DNA from: Haematobia irritans
Lineage: Eukaryota; Arthropoda; Insecta; Diptera; Muscidae
NCBI RefSeq assembly: GCF_050003625.1
Contig: NC_134397.1
Coordinates: forward strand, 95,459,562 to 95,523,561
Direction of reading: 5' to 3'
Length of the DNA stretch: 64,000 nucleotides
This document shows positions 54,798 through 64,000 of the stretch, piece by piece (position 1 is the first letter of the stretch; the number at the start of each line of letters is the position of its first letter). Both the position numbers and the translations under genes were made by a program. The notes beneath the pieces are model-generated. The model saw only the letters and a list, made by a program, of their open reading frames with translations. It did not search any database and had not been told where the DNA came from.

Positions 54798-56452
54798 CCC
54801 TTTCGACCCTAAAGGTGCCTGTGGGCAACTTTTTGTGTTTTGAGACTCACTGTCAGCGTTGTTTTTGTTTTTGTTCATAAAACTGTAGCGGTATCGAAAA
54901 AGCTACAAGTGTTTTCTTCAAGATTAATGAAAAATCAGTTAATTTGGTTGTCAATTAGCAAACATTTTTTCATTAATATGTACGTGCCTCAAGAAAATAA
55001 TATTTGCGAATATGGAAAACGATTTTTATAAATGACATTTTTTTTTCAAAAATTACAACAAAAGTATTGAAAGTTTTTATTAAATCTGTTGTAGTACATA
55101 TCAAATAAAATATTTGTGGAAATCAAATCTTAGAATTGCAAAAAAACAACAAGTGAGAAATTTTTAAAATTGAAAAGTTGCCCATAGGCAACTTTGGGCA
55201 ATTGTGGTAGTAAAATTACATATTTTTTGGACATGGGACCTAGAGAAAAAAGGTTTGAAAAACAATGATATTAAACAAATTTTGAACTTCGATTGGGATG
55301 TCCCAGTGACGAGGAATGTGGCAAAGATGTGGAAGACATATCTGCAGTGCTGAGGAGGAATTTGAAAGGAATCGTAAAAAGGGAAGAAGCCAAAAATATC
55401 TGCCTTCTTGGAAACATAGTGGTGGATTAGCACGAATATTGTCGCTTTACTATACTTTGGTTTTTTAGACCGCCAGTTAAACTGGCATGGGTTCAGAACA
55501 AACAGAAAACAAAACATTTTCGTGAATCTCGCATGATTCACGCGAAGCCGTGAATGAAATTTAAACTAAATCTAGTGAATGTGCGTGAACGGGACTAAAC
55601 AAAAATGTGTCGTGCATGGGCAAAAATCAAATTGTGTTCGTGATTTACGTGAGCAAAATTTCTCCGAAATCACGCTCACGATTAAAATTCACGTTCACGA
55701 TCCAATTCACGTTCACGATAAAATTGACGTTCACGATAAAATTCACATCCACGTTAAGACAGAAAAAAATCACACTCACAAACAAATTCACGTTCACGAT
55801 TCAAGCTCATCGATTTTAATCACCTTCGCGGATTTTATCACTTTTAAGATTTCAATAGCGTCCGTTGTTTGATTGTGAAGCATATTTGAATTTTGCTGAT
55901 GATTCCGTCGTGAGTTATGAATATAACTTACTGATCAGGAACTGCAGCGAGTCATGAGGTTTGTCGTGAATCACGCAAATTCTCGTGTTCTGAAAATTTT
56001 CCTGAGTCACGAGATTTGTTGTGAATTGCGAAAATTGTGGTGAATCATGCAGGAACGTGAGGCATAAACTTTGAGTATAACTTTTCATTTCGTTAATTTG
56101 CGTGAACGTGAATTACTACCCACATGGCGTGCGTGAGTATAAATATTTCTTCGTGAATGCGCGTGAGCGTAAGTGAAATTTCACTCACGCGCACATCCAA
56201 ATATACATCTACTGTAATAACAATAAAAAATGTAAAAAAAATCCAATAAAACATAATACGTCTATAATTACAAAACAAACCATTTTATTGCCACAATTGC
56301 CCAAAGTTGCCCACAGGCAACATTCTCTACCGCCCAAACGAATGGGCGTGGCGACCCGAAATTTTGGCTAGACGCTTCTTAAATGACTTAAACACGATTA
56401 AGAGTATACAAATTTTTTTAGCGATATCTATAAAAATTCGGGGTCGAAAGGG
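54798..56452. mobile_element. piggyBac-like element, non-autonomous (1655 bp)
   Basis: The ends ccctttcgaccc and gggtcgaaaggg are perfect 12-bp inverted repeats. The right flank is TTAA (56453-56456); the left is TTCA (54794-54797), a one-base change from TTAA. CCC...GGG termini at TTAA are the piggyBac signature. Just inside, cctgtgggcaacttt and its complement form subterminal repeats, and gttgcccataggcaacttt recurs at about 55177. The interior carries a CGTGA/TCACG-dense segment. There is no transposase. Confidence 0.82.
55515..56190. repeat. Dense CGTGA/TCACG motif cluster with 18-bp minisatellite
   Basis: The pentamer CGTGA or its complement occurs dozens of times in under 700 bp. At 55684-55757 a unit like aattcacgttcacgataa repeats four times with an 18-bp period. 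Because 18 is divisible by three, a 97-aa frame (55579-55872) runs through it as IHVHDP/IHVHDK repeats, with His/Asp alternation dictated by the DNA repeat. It may be subterminal binding-site DNA of a further nested element. Confidence 0.75.
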
Positions 56453-56616
56453 TTAATTGAATCGATTCGACTTAAAACTGGGTATCTTTAATTGCATTTT
56501 TATTTGGCTATGGTTAGTGTGTACCCAGAGAAGGAATATTATCTCCCCAAACATGTTTCAAGAGCAAAATATTACTTTGGGACGAGGACGCAGACTTGTT
56601 ATTTTCTCGGAAATTA

Positions 56617-57765
56617 CACGCACAGAAAAACCATGTTTGGACATGGTTGCCGCATCCATTTAATGCTTATCTAGAGCATGTAATTGCAGCGAAAACCATG
56701 TATTTTGTCTTTGTGAAAATAGTTTTCGAGCGGAGAAAAATGTATGGTAGCAATAAGCATTTGAATGGTTCTCAAATACCGCAAACATGTTCTATCATTT
56801 AAATGATAGAATTTGAGACCATTAAATGGTCGGGAAAATCATGTACCTGACCATTCAATTTTTTTTACTTTTTTACAGGGAAAAAAGTATTTTTATAGAT
56901 TAAGTATAGACATGTCTAGAACCATTACATGACCATAAAGACCATTTACATTTTTTCGTGACCATTTAATTTTTTAACTTGTTTGCAGCGAAAAGAATTT
57001 TATAAAAATATCGAGCAGGTACATACGATTTTCATTTTACGCGTCAGTCGTGTGTTGATTGTTTCTTGGAATGGACGGAGAATACGGATTTACTGTGTTT
57101 TGTGTTAAATTATTTATTCAGAAGTGGCACGTGGTTTTATGTGAACACAAAAAAGGAAAGTGTAATTGAAACAATGTACCTGTTTTTTTTCTGCATTTTG
57201 CTATATGGTATCATTTATTTTTATTTGCAGTTACATGATGTCTGCGTTTGTACATTTGATGGGCTCGATGTAAATATGGAATAATTACTTATTGTTGAAA
57301 TTTAAATAAAATAGAGTGTGTAAAAATATATGATATTTGCTTGAACGGTATTATAAATACAATTAAACAATGAATTAGTTTATAAATAAATAAAAACAAA
57401 CAAATAAAATTAATTTTGTGTTTTCTTTTCTCAAGTGGCGTCCTTTTTTCGACGATGAAAAAAGTTTTTTCATAAAGATCAAAACATTTTAGGTTGTAAC
57501 CATGTTCTTTTAACTAGGAGAAAATCATTTTTAATGAATACCATAACATTTTAAATCGTGACCATTGTCTTTTCATTCAAACAAAAGTCTTTTTATCAAT
57601 ATAATAACATTTTAGATGAGAACAATTACAGTTTTCTTATAACCATGTTCACTGAGCCAACATGGTTGCAGGTTAAAATGTTACATGGTCGCCGCAAAAA
57701 TAGCTCCTATCATATTATTTTGCTCTTCGAATATGATTGTGACAAACATGTTTCTTCTCTGCGTG
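56617..57765 (+). mobile_element. MITE family E, long copy 3 (1149 bp)
   Basis: TA flanks it on both sides (56615-56616 and 57766-57767). The ends are cacgcacagaaaaaccatgt and catgtttcttctctgcgtg. The interior resembles copy 2 inverted. This copy gives the clearest target duplication of the family. Confidence 0.9.
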
Positions 57766-57767
57766 TA

Positions 57768-58004
57768 TGTATCTGATTTCCGCAACCATGTATATGTTTG
57801 CCGAAGAACCAGATTTTTGAGACAAAAATGTTCCAAAAATAACATTTTGCTCTTAAAACTTGTATGGGGTTATTATATTCCTTTTCTGCGCGTGGTTTTA
57901 TTAAATCTTATATTCTTCAAAATTATTATTATTGTTTTGATTTCAACCATGCGTTGAAAAAAAAAATCTGAAAAAAAAACAAATAACTTAAAATTTGATT
58001 CCTA
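57768..58004. other. Short unassigned spacer
   Basis: AT-rich text between family E and family C copies. Confidence 0.3.
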
Positions 58005-59226
58005 CACTGAAAAAAAAATATCGTCGTGAGGCCAAAGATTTCATGTCCTTAAAATGAGAATGCCAATTTTGCTTAGCAACAAGGACGCATTTCTCTGATA
58101 TAAAGTTTTTTTCCTTGTCCAAAAGTCGATAAACTTTTCAATGAAGTCGTTTTGTCATTATAATTAAGTGATTCGACTTAAAGAATTAAATATGGGTATG
58201 AAAGAAAATGTTTGGACTAAGGTCAACTTGACTTTAATAATTCAGAAAAATTCTTTAAAATGAATGAAATTGCCTTTAAATTTGTTGCCTTTTGGCTACA
58301 AGGCAAAAAAGTGTTCAAATATATGCACTGAAAAAAGCCAACCTGGTTCCAAAGATTTTGTCTTTACTTTAACAAATTTGGTATTGATTCCGAGCCAAAG
58401 AAGCGGAGAATACAAGTAAGGATACTTTTAAGACACAATTCTCTTTTAAATTTGGGGTTTGTGTACTTGCTTCTAGGAAGCAAATTTTAATTTTTCGCTT
58501 TTTCAGCTTTTTTTCTTCATATGCTATCAAAGCCCTTTAAAAACGAGTTAACGACAACTTTTTTTTTTCTAAATTAAGACTCGACTTCCAGTAGAAATTA
58601 TGCTATGTTTCAAGTAAAAAGCGTCTTTAAAATATAGTGTTGAAAAACATGTCCTAGCATATATTTGAACGATTTTTTGCTTTGTAGTCAAGATGCAAAA
58701 AGACAACAAATTTAAGGACAATTTCATTAAATTTAAAGAATTTTTCTGAATTATTAAAGTCAAGTTGATCTTAGCCCAAACATTTTTTCTTTCATGTTAT
58801 GATACGCATTTTTAAGTCAAATCACTTAATTATAAGGACAATAGGACTTCATTGAAAAGTTTATCGACTTTTGGGCAAGGAAAAATGAAATGAGTTTTCT
58901 ATACTAAGCAAAATTTGCATTCGTATTTTAAAGACATGAAATCTTTGACCTCACGACAATAATTTTTTCAGTGTGACATGCTTTTAAACATTTTATTTTA
59001 AAAACGTTTTTTACTTGAAAAAACAACATAATTTCTACTGAAATTCGAGTCTGAATTTGAAAATTTATTTTTTGTTAACACCTTTGCAAACGACTGTGAT
59101 AGAATATGAAGAAAACAATTTGGAAAAATGAAAAATTAAGATTTGAATTCTCCGCTTCTTTGGATCGGTATCAATACCAAAATCATGAAGGTAAAGACAA
59201 CATCTTTGGAATCGGTTCCGGGAAAT
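58005..59226 (+). mobile_element. MITE family C, outer copy of a nested pair
   Basis: Starts cactgaaaaaaaaatatcgt, is broken at 58325, and resumes at 58974 with tgacatgcttttaaacattt. It runs to about 59226, where the terminal ttttttcagtg is degraded. It is more diverged than the copy inside it. Confidence 0.88.
58326..58973 (-). mobile_element. MITE family C, inner copy of a nested pair (648 bp)
   Basis: Starts cactgaaaaaagccaacctg and ends cgacaataattttttcagtg, in inverted orientation within the outer copy. tg flanks both ends, consistent with a 2-bp duplication. The 64-aa minus frame inside is a repeat artefact. Confidence 0.92.
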
Positions 59227-59311
59227 AAGCCCCCGAGACCACAGATCAGGACCAAGCCTTTATATTGAAAACAAGAAAAAATATATTTTGGATATTGTTG
59301 CACTTTTTGTA

Positions 59312-59967
59312 CACTGAAAAAAATATTGTCGTGAGGTCAAATATTGCATGTCTTTAAAATACGAATGCAAATTTTGCTTAGCATAGACGACGCCTTTCTC
59401 TAATATAAAGTTTTTTTTTCCTTGTCCAAAAGTCGATAAACTTTTCAATGAAGTCGTATTGTCCTTATAATTAAGTGATTTCACTTAAAAATGGGTATCA
59501 TAATATGAAAGAAAAAATGTTTGGGCTAAAGTCAACTTGACTTTAATAATTCAGAAAAATTCTTTAAATTTAACGAAATTGTCTTTAAATTTGTTGTATT
59601 TTTGCATCTTGACTACAAAGCAAAAATCGTTCAAATATAGAACATGTTTTTCAACACTTTATTTTAAAGACGTTTTTTACTTGAAACATAGCATAATTTC
59701 TACTGGAAGTCGAGTCTCAATTTGGAAAATAAAGTTGTCGTTATCTCGTTTTTAAAGGACTTTGATAGCATATGAAGAAAAAAAGCTAAAAAATCAAAAA
59801 ATTAAAAGTTGCTTCCTAGAAACAAGTACACAAAACCTAAATTTAAAAGAGAATTGTTTCTTAAATGTATCCTTACTTGTATTCTCCGCTTCTTTGGCTC
59901 AGAATCAATGCCAAAATATTTAAAGTAAAGACAAAATCTTTGGAACCGGGCATGCTTTTTTTCAGTG
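59312..59967 (+). mobile_element. MITE family C, full length (656 bp)
   Basis: Starts cactgaaaaaaatattgtcg, ends ggcatgctttttttcagtg, flanked by ta on both sides. It is close to the copy at 24706-25360 in length and order. Frames of 72-74 aa here recur in other copies and belong to the repeat. Confidence 0.92.
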
Positions 59968-62429
59968 TAGTGTTGTTTCGTAATAAAGTTTACGGTGTCA
60001 TTTCATTATCGATTGAAATAAAATGTAAATAGGAAAAATAATTAATTTAATACAGTTATAAAATATAGTAAAAATAATGTAGTTTCTTCCAAAACTGTTC
60101 ATGTAGATTCCATTAAATTAACTGTAATTTTGAATCTTTAGATTTGAGATAAAAACGCTTCAAATATAGGCTAAGACATATTTTGAGGAATTAGCATCTT
60201 TGATTTAAAGTTTGTTTGGAATTAAGAAGAATTTTTTTTTAATCAAAGTAATTTTAATTTTATTGATCCTAGATTTAAAGCCAGATAGGTCGCTATAAAT
60301 GTCTTTATTTTAAAGAAGTCGCATCATTAGCTTGGAATCAATACCAAAATCCTTAAGAGAAGGTCAAAATATTTGGATCGAATTAAACTTTACTTGAGCG
60401 AAGATAGAATTAAGAAATATTTCCTAAATTCATGACTGAAGTTTGTGTTATATATCAAATCAGTAAATGTTAGTGATATTGATTTGAAATAAATCTCAAT
60501 GGAGCCCTATTTCATAATGATTGGGATTTTTTTTAATGAGGCTTTATTTCGTTATGAAACAAAACCCCAAAACTTTAGGCATGATTTCCTTTACATTTTG
60601 GGGCGTTATTTCTTGGGTGCTTATTTACCGGAGCCACCAAAATCATTAGTGGAAAGACAAAATCTTTGTTTCCGGGAGAGCTTTTTTTTTCTTTCTGTGA
60701 CTATGAATGTCTCCTTAGAGAATTGTTAAATAAGACTTGTATTTCGTTATGATTGGTAGCTTTATATTAATATAAACCCGGGTAATAATTTTAACTTTAA
60801 TTTGTGTGAACATATAATTTCAAGAATTTCTATCAAGCAATACCATTAACTTGCGTGCAATATAAATATGTAATCGTAAAAATTTGATTATACGATGTGC
60901 TGTCGCTGATTGCGAGGGGAACATACAACATTCGCCTGGCAAATTCTGAATACTGGATACCTATTTGTTAACATTGTATTTTCAATTGAATTTTTATCCA
61001 CCCACTTGAGTTGTACCAACGAGAACAATGTCTACGTACCATGGGGTTTGGGCTGAGAACATATTTAATTTAAGGCATTCATGACGACATATTTCCGCCA
61101 GAACAGGCGGAAGTGAATCAGAAAATCGAAGGATTCAATTGCCCGCATTGATGTAAAGCAAAAATCGCCAGTGAGTCACGTAGACGTTACCCCCTTGTAG
61201 TATGCTGTTTGAGAAATTGTAACTTCAGCTCTGCCCTGATGCATTTCACAGGACCACGCACATTTAATGCACTTATCATGCGTGCACTCTTCGTAACCGT
61301 GTCACACAAAACTGGATAACTACCTCGACGTATGTAATTGTAATCACGTAGTTGAACGTATGGATGCGTAATATGCGCGAAGCCAAAAATAGTTTAACCT
61401 GATGTTCACAAAAAACAAAGTCATTGGTATGCAGATGCAAAAAGAAGCCACATTGCATTTGGTTCGTATCTTGGGGCCAATACATGTCGTTGTTGTCATC
61501 CGCAATCCTCATTGATTTACATCAACTCCTCACTACCAGGGATTTGCTTGACTATCTGCTGCTCATTTGTGTATCTGGCTCTATGTTCATTAGTTTAGAC
61601 GACTTTATTAATTATTGCAGATTTAGTCAGAATCGGAAACAAACACATATTGTTATCGCAATGACAAGTTACCTTTTGTGGGCCAAAACAAGGGTCGGAT
61701 TTCCTCGACGCACTTCAAAGGAATGCGAACTTGCGTAATATACTGTGCCTCTGGTTTCGGTTTAACCAGATCCGCTCCTTTCACGCCTTCCATTTGAAGT
61801 CTTTTCATCTCAAGCCGACAACCCCATCCACAGCAGATGACAAGAAAACATGGGCCCAAATGTTGTCTGGTCCTAGGCTTTGTCGCTGACAAAGGCTTTG
61901 TCTACCCGTGCCATTACATTGTTTTCACATTCGCAGGAAAATCTTTAACGCAACCATTGTTTAAGGACGTGTTTAGCATATATTCCGTCACTTCATTCCG
62001 TAACATCGGCAGCGACATTTCATCCATCACAACGCACCATGTCAATCCAGGAAGTCAATTTTCATATTCTGACATTTATGACGACTAGAAACGCATAAAT
62101 TGCCAAAGGAAAATTCAATACAACCCGACAACATTTGTGCCTTTCACACAACAACAACAGCAGCAGCAGCAGCAGCAACAACTCGACAAAATGCAAAGGA
62201 GAATGATTTCTCATCGCATCCCGCATCTGATTTGCTAGCACACGCTATGAACATACAGTCGATTGACTTAACCCCAATAGTTCTTCGCTGTGGTGTTCTG
62301 CATATGGAAGATGTTTAGTCGCAACATTTCAAACGAAACGGATATGCACTTGTGACCTTTTTGGAAAACTTATTATTTGCCCGAATGTAACGTGGATGGC
62401 ATAAGGACTGTGGCAAAAAGACACAGCTA
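59968..62429. other. Apparently single-copy stretch, no gene assigned
   Basis: Faint family C-like text lies near 60290-60370 and 60640-60690. From about 60800 to 62430 no repeat is recognised. Frames of 72-104 aa (61424-61738, 61837-62088 plus; 61276-61892 minus) overlap on opposite strands and carry no motif I can name. It may be intronic or intergenic; short exons cannot be excluded. Confidence 0.35.
62149..62182 (+). repeat. CAA/CAG microsatellite
   Basis: acaacaacaacagcagcagc and further cag units to caacaact. Confidence 0.95.
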
Positions 62430-63324
62430 TTGATACGCATTGCAAACAACATCGAATGGATTTGTGGTGGTAAACTCTTTTTTTTTTTGGTAGTTAACCT
62501 TCAGTTCCAATTGTCGCATTATGTTAAGCTTCGTTTGTATTTGTATGACTTATCAGAAACAAATGGAAATTTCCAAAAAAAAAAAAAAAAATGCAAAAGA
62601 ATTCTACAACTACAGTGTGAAGGATATGAAAATTTGATGAAACAAAAAATCCTTTACATTTTATGGAATTACTCGTACTACCACCGAATAGGTGGTAAAG
62701 ATTTAATCTAATATTGAGCTTTTCCATAACAGGGTTTTTGCAGTGAGACACTAAAAAATGCTCTTAATGTAATGCAGCATCTTTGCCTCTATCAAATAAT
62801 GGAACAAAAGTTCTATGCAAATTTAATTATTTTTAATTAATTGAAAAATAAAGAAATAAATATTTTAGCTTTTTTCTCTTTTTTATAAAATTTGTTTGTA
62901 ATGGTTTTTTGCGCTTTTTCCCTCGATCGTTTATTCATTTAAAAACTATTGATTGTAATATCAAAATCTTTTGTAAATATTCAAGTTGCAAAGTCGCTAA
63001 GACTAATCTTTTTAAATTTGTATATATCCTAGTATTCTATTGTACACAAGCTTATATTAATTATCAATAAATAAATAAAAAAATATATTTTGTTTACTTT
63101 AATTTTATTCGAAATTTTCCATAACCCAACTACAACAATAACATTTTATGAACTAAACATAGATATAAAAATCATTTGGCTTGCATGGTCTATGTAAACT
63201 AAAAATAGAAAATATTCGTCCGCAATCCAACAAAGTTTTGTTTATATTATTTTGGTATTAATTCCAAGCTAACGACGCGGCTTCTTTAAAATAAAGACAT
63301 TTTTAAAATGTAATCTCTATGCAC
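62430..63324. other. Gene-free AT-rich stretch
   Basis: An A-run lies at 62576-62591. Nothing else is recognised; the text at 63145-63170, tatgaactaaacatagatat, resembles family D. Confidence 0.35.
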
Positions 63325-63440
63325 ACGCACGAAAAAGACTAGTTTTCATATGTTTGGGAGTAAAAATTATATGTTTGGAACTCAAATTTTTTAACACAGC
63401 ATTTTTAAGTGCAAGCATATAATGTTCATAAACTAGCATA
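63325..63440 (-). mobile_element. Truncated caccctca-type MITE (3' end only)
   Basis: cacgcacgaaaaagactagt followed by ttttcatatgtttggg and aattatatgtttgg is the complement of the right end of the elements at 37348 and 41829. It breaks off at gtgcaagcatataatgttca/aactagcata, where LINE sequence begins. Confidence 0.8.
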
Positions 63441-64000
63441 AACTTCTTGTTAAAAACGATGTAGAGGATACTGGATGAACATATAAGGAACCAGTTAGAC
63501 AGGAAACTATCATTAAGGGCAGATCTGTAGAATCTGCCCTGCACTCAGTGGTGCATCACATAGAGAGATCCATGACTTATGGCGACTATACATTGGCGGC
63601 GTTTCTGGACATTGAAGGTGCTTTTAATTATACGAAAATTGATAAGGTGGTACATGCATTAGAGAGGTATAGTGTTGAGAAATTCGTTATAAAGTGGATC
63701 GAGTTGATGTTGCTAAGCAGAGACATGGTGGTCGAGCTAGCGGGCTCCACAAGGAGGGCTAGGACCACTAGAGGACTGCCACAGGGAGGAGTTATATCAC
63801 CTTTGCTGTGGCTATTGGTGGTGAACGAGGTATTGTTTGGACTGACTAGTAAGGGTATCAAGGTAGTGGCATACGCGGATGACATTGTGATAATGGTATC
63901 GGGGAAATTCCTCGACTCTATTGCGTATGTGCTGAGTGAGTCTTTGCAGTATCTCTCGGAATGGACTCTAGGATGCGGTTTAGGGGTGAACCCTAGTAAG
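63441..64000 (+). pseudogene. LINE reverse transcriptase, R1/LOA-like, broken, continues past the window
   Basis: In the first part, the frame ILDEHIRNQLDRKLSL is interrupted by TAG at about 63462 and by a small deletion with a frame change near 63515. From there a frame open from 63479 to the end of the window reads GRSVESALHSVVHHIERS, then AAFLDIEGAFN (RT motif A with catalytic Asp), TRGLPQGGVISPLLWLLVVN (motif B) and VVAYADDIVIMVSG (motif C with the YADD catalytic pair). Motif order and spacing fit a non-LTR retrotransposon RT. GLPQGGV-SPLLW and DIEGAFN suggest the R1/LOA group. The catalytic residues are intact, but the upstream breaks make this copy inactive unless the window edge hides more. 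Confidence 0.9.

Larger units (their letters stand above)
54649..56480 (+). mobile_element. MITE family C copy split by a piggyBac-like element
   Basis: Begins cactgaaaaaaattatgtcc and reads as family C to ttgttctt at 54795. It resumes at about 56453 with attcgacttaaaactgggta. The right part fades out by about 56480, so the copy is truncated. Confidence 0.75.

Noticed and set aside
55579..55872. 97-aa frame with IHVHD repeats, looking like a His-rich metal-binding protein
   Set aside because: The repeat is imposed by an 18-bp DNA minisatellite inside a piggyBac-like element, and the other frames show similar repetition.
61424..62088. Frames of 79-104 aa on both strands as a possible host gene
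   Set aside because: They overlap on opposite strands, lack recognised motifs and show no splice-coherent structure I could follow.

Overview
The window is animal nuclear DNA, AT-rich and gene-poor. The repeat content points to a higher fly (Diptera, Brachycera), most likely a calyptrate such as a muscid. The clues are DINE-1/mini-me-like repeats with a GTCY proto-microsatellite, DD41D (rosa-type) and DD34D mariners, a tRNA-derived SINE whose tail is made of TTAGG-like pentamers, and many MITE families. The species assignment is inference. I found no host protein-coding gene that I can defend. Almost every open frame is short, and the long ones are transposase, reverse transcriptase or repeat artefacts.

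Layout. 1-5.3 kb: one DINE-like element (subfamily F2) carrying a MITE, a DD41D mariner and a complete hAT element, which itself carries a second, nearly identical mariner. 5.4-11 kb: decayed sequence with a 1.3-kb hAT-like element that holds a palindromic MITE. 12.3-13.4 kb: an unusual tandem array of exon-like segments, each bounded by good splice sites. 13.9-19.8 kb: two DINE-like arrays (F1 and F2) with an exact 153-bp monomer, separated by a 29-bp minisatellite. 20.8-22.6 kb: a four-level nest (F1, hAT-type MITE, SINE, small MITE). 23-36 kb: MITEs, two dead mariners, SINE pieces, a 1.2-kb TIR element and a second hAT element. 36-44 kb: a LINE 3' end, TA-flanked MITEs, a foldback, a DD34D mariner abutting an older relative, and an inverted SINE pair. 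44-47 kb: mostly apparently single-copy DNA with no recognised exon. 47-60 kb: MITE families C and E, a long foldback, LINE fragments, and a piggyBac-like element containing a dense CGTGA/TCACG cluster. 60-63.3 kb: apparently single-copy DNA. 63.4-64 kb: a LINE reverse transcriptase running off the end.

How the parts relate. Nesting gives a relative chronology: the DINE-like repeats are the usual host, and mariners, hATs, SINEs and MITEs inserted later. Several insertions can be delimited to the base from target-site duplications (TSDs) or from a related empty site in this window. Several MITE families share a CAC...GTG terminus and a 2-bp target duplication, which suggests one transposase group mobilised them. 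Only two transposase reading frames are intact over their length (positions 1109 and 2621), and both lack the N-terminal DNA-binding part, so nothing here looks autonomous. The stretches around 38, 45 and 61 kb would fit introns or intergenic DNA of a large gene, but the sequence does not decide this. All families were judged by eye.
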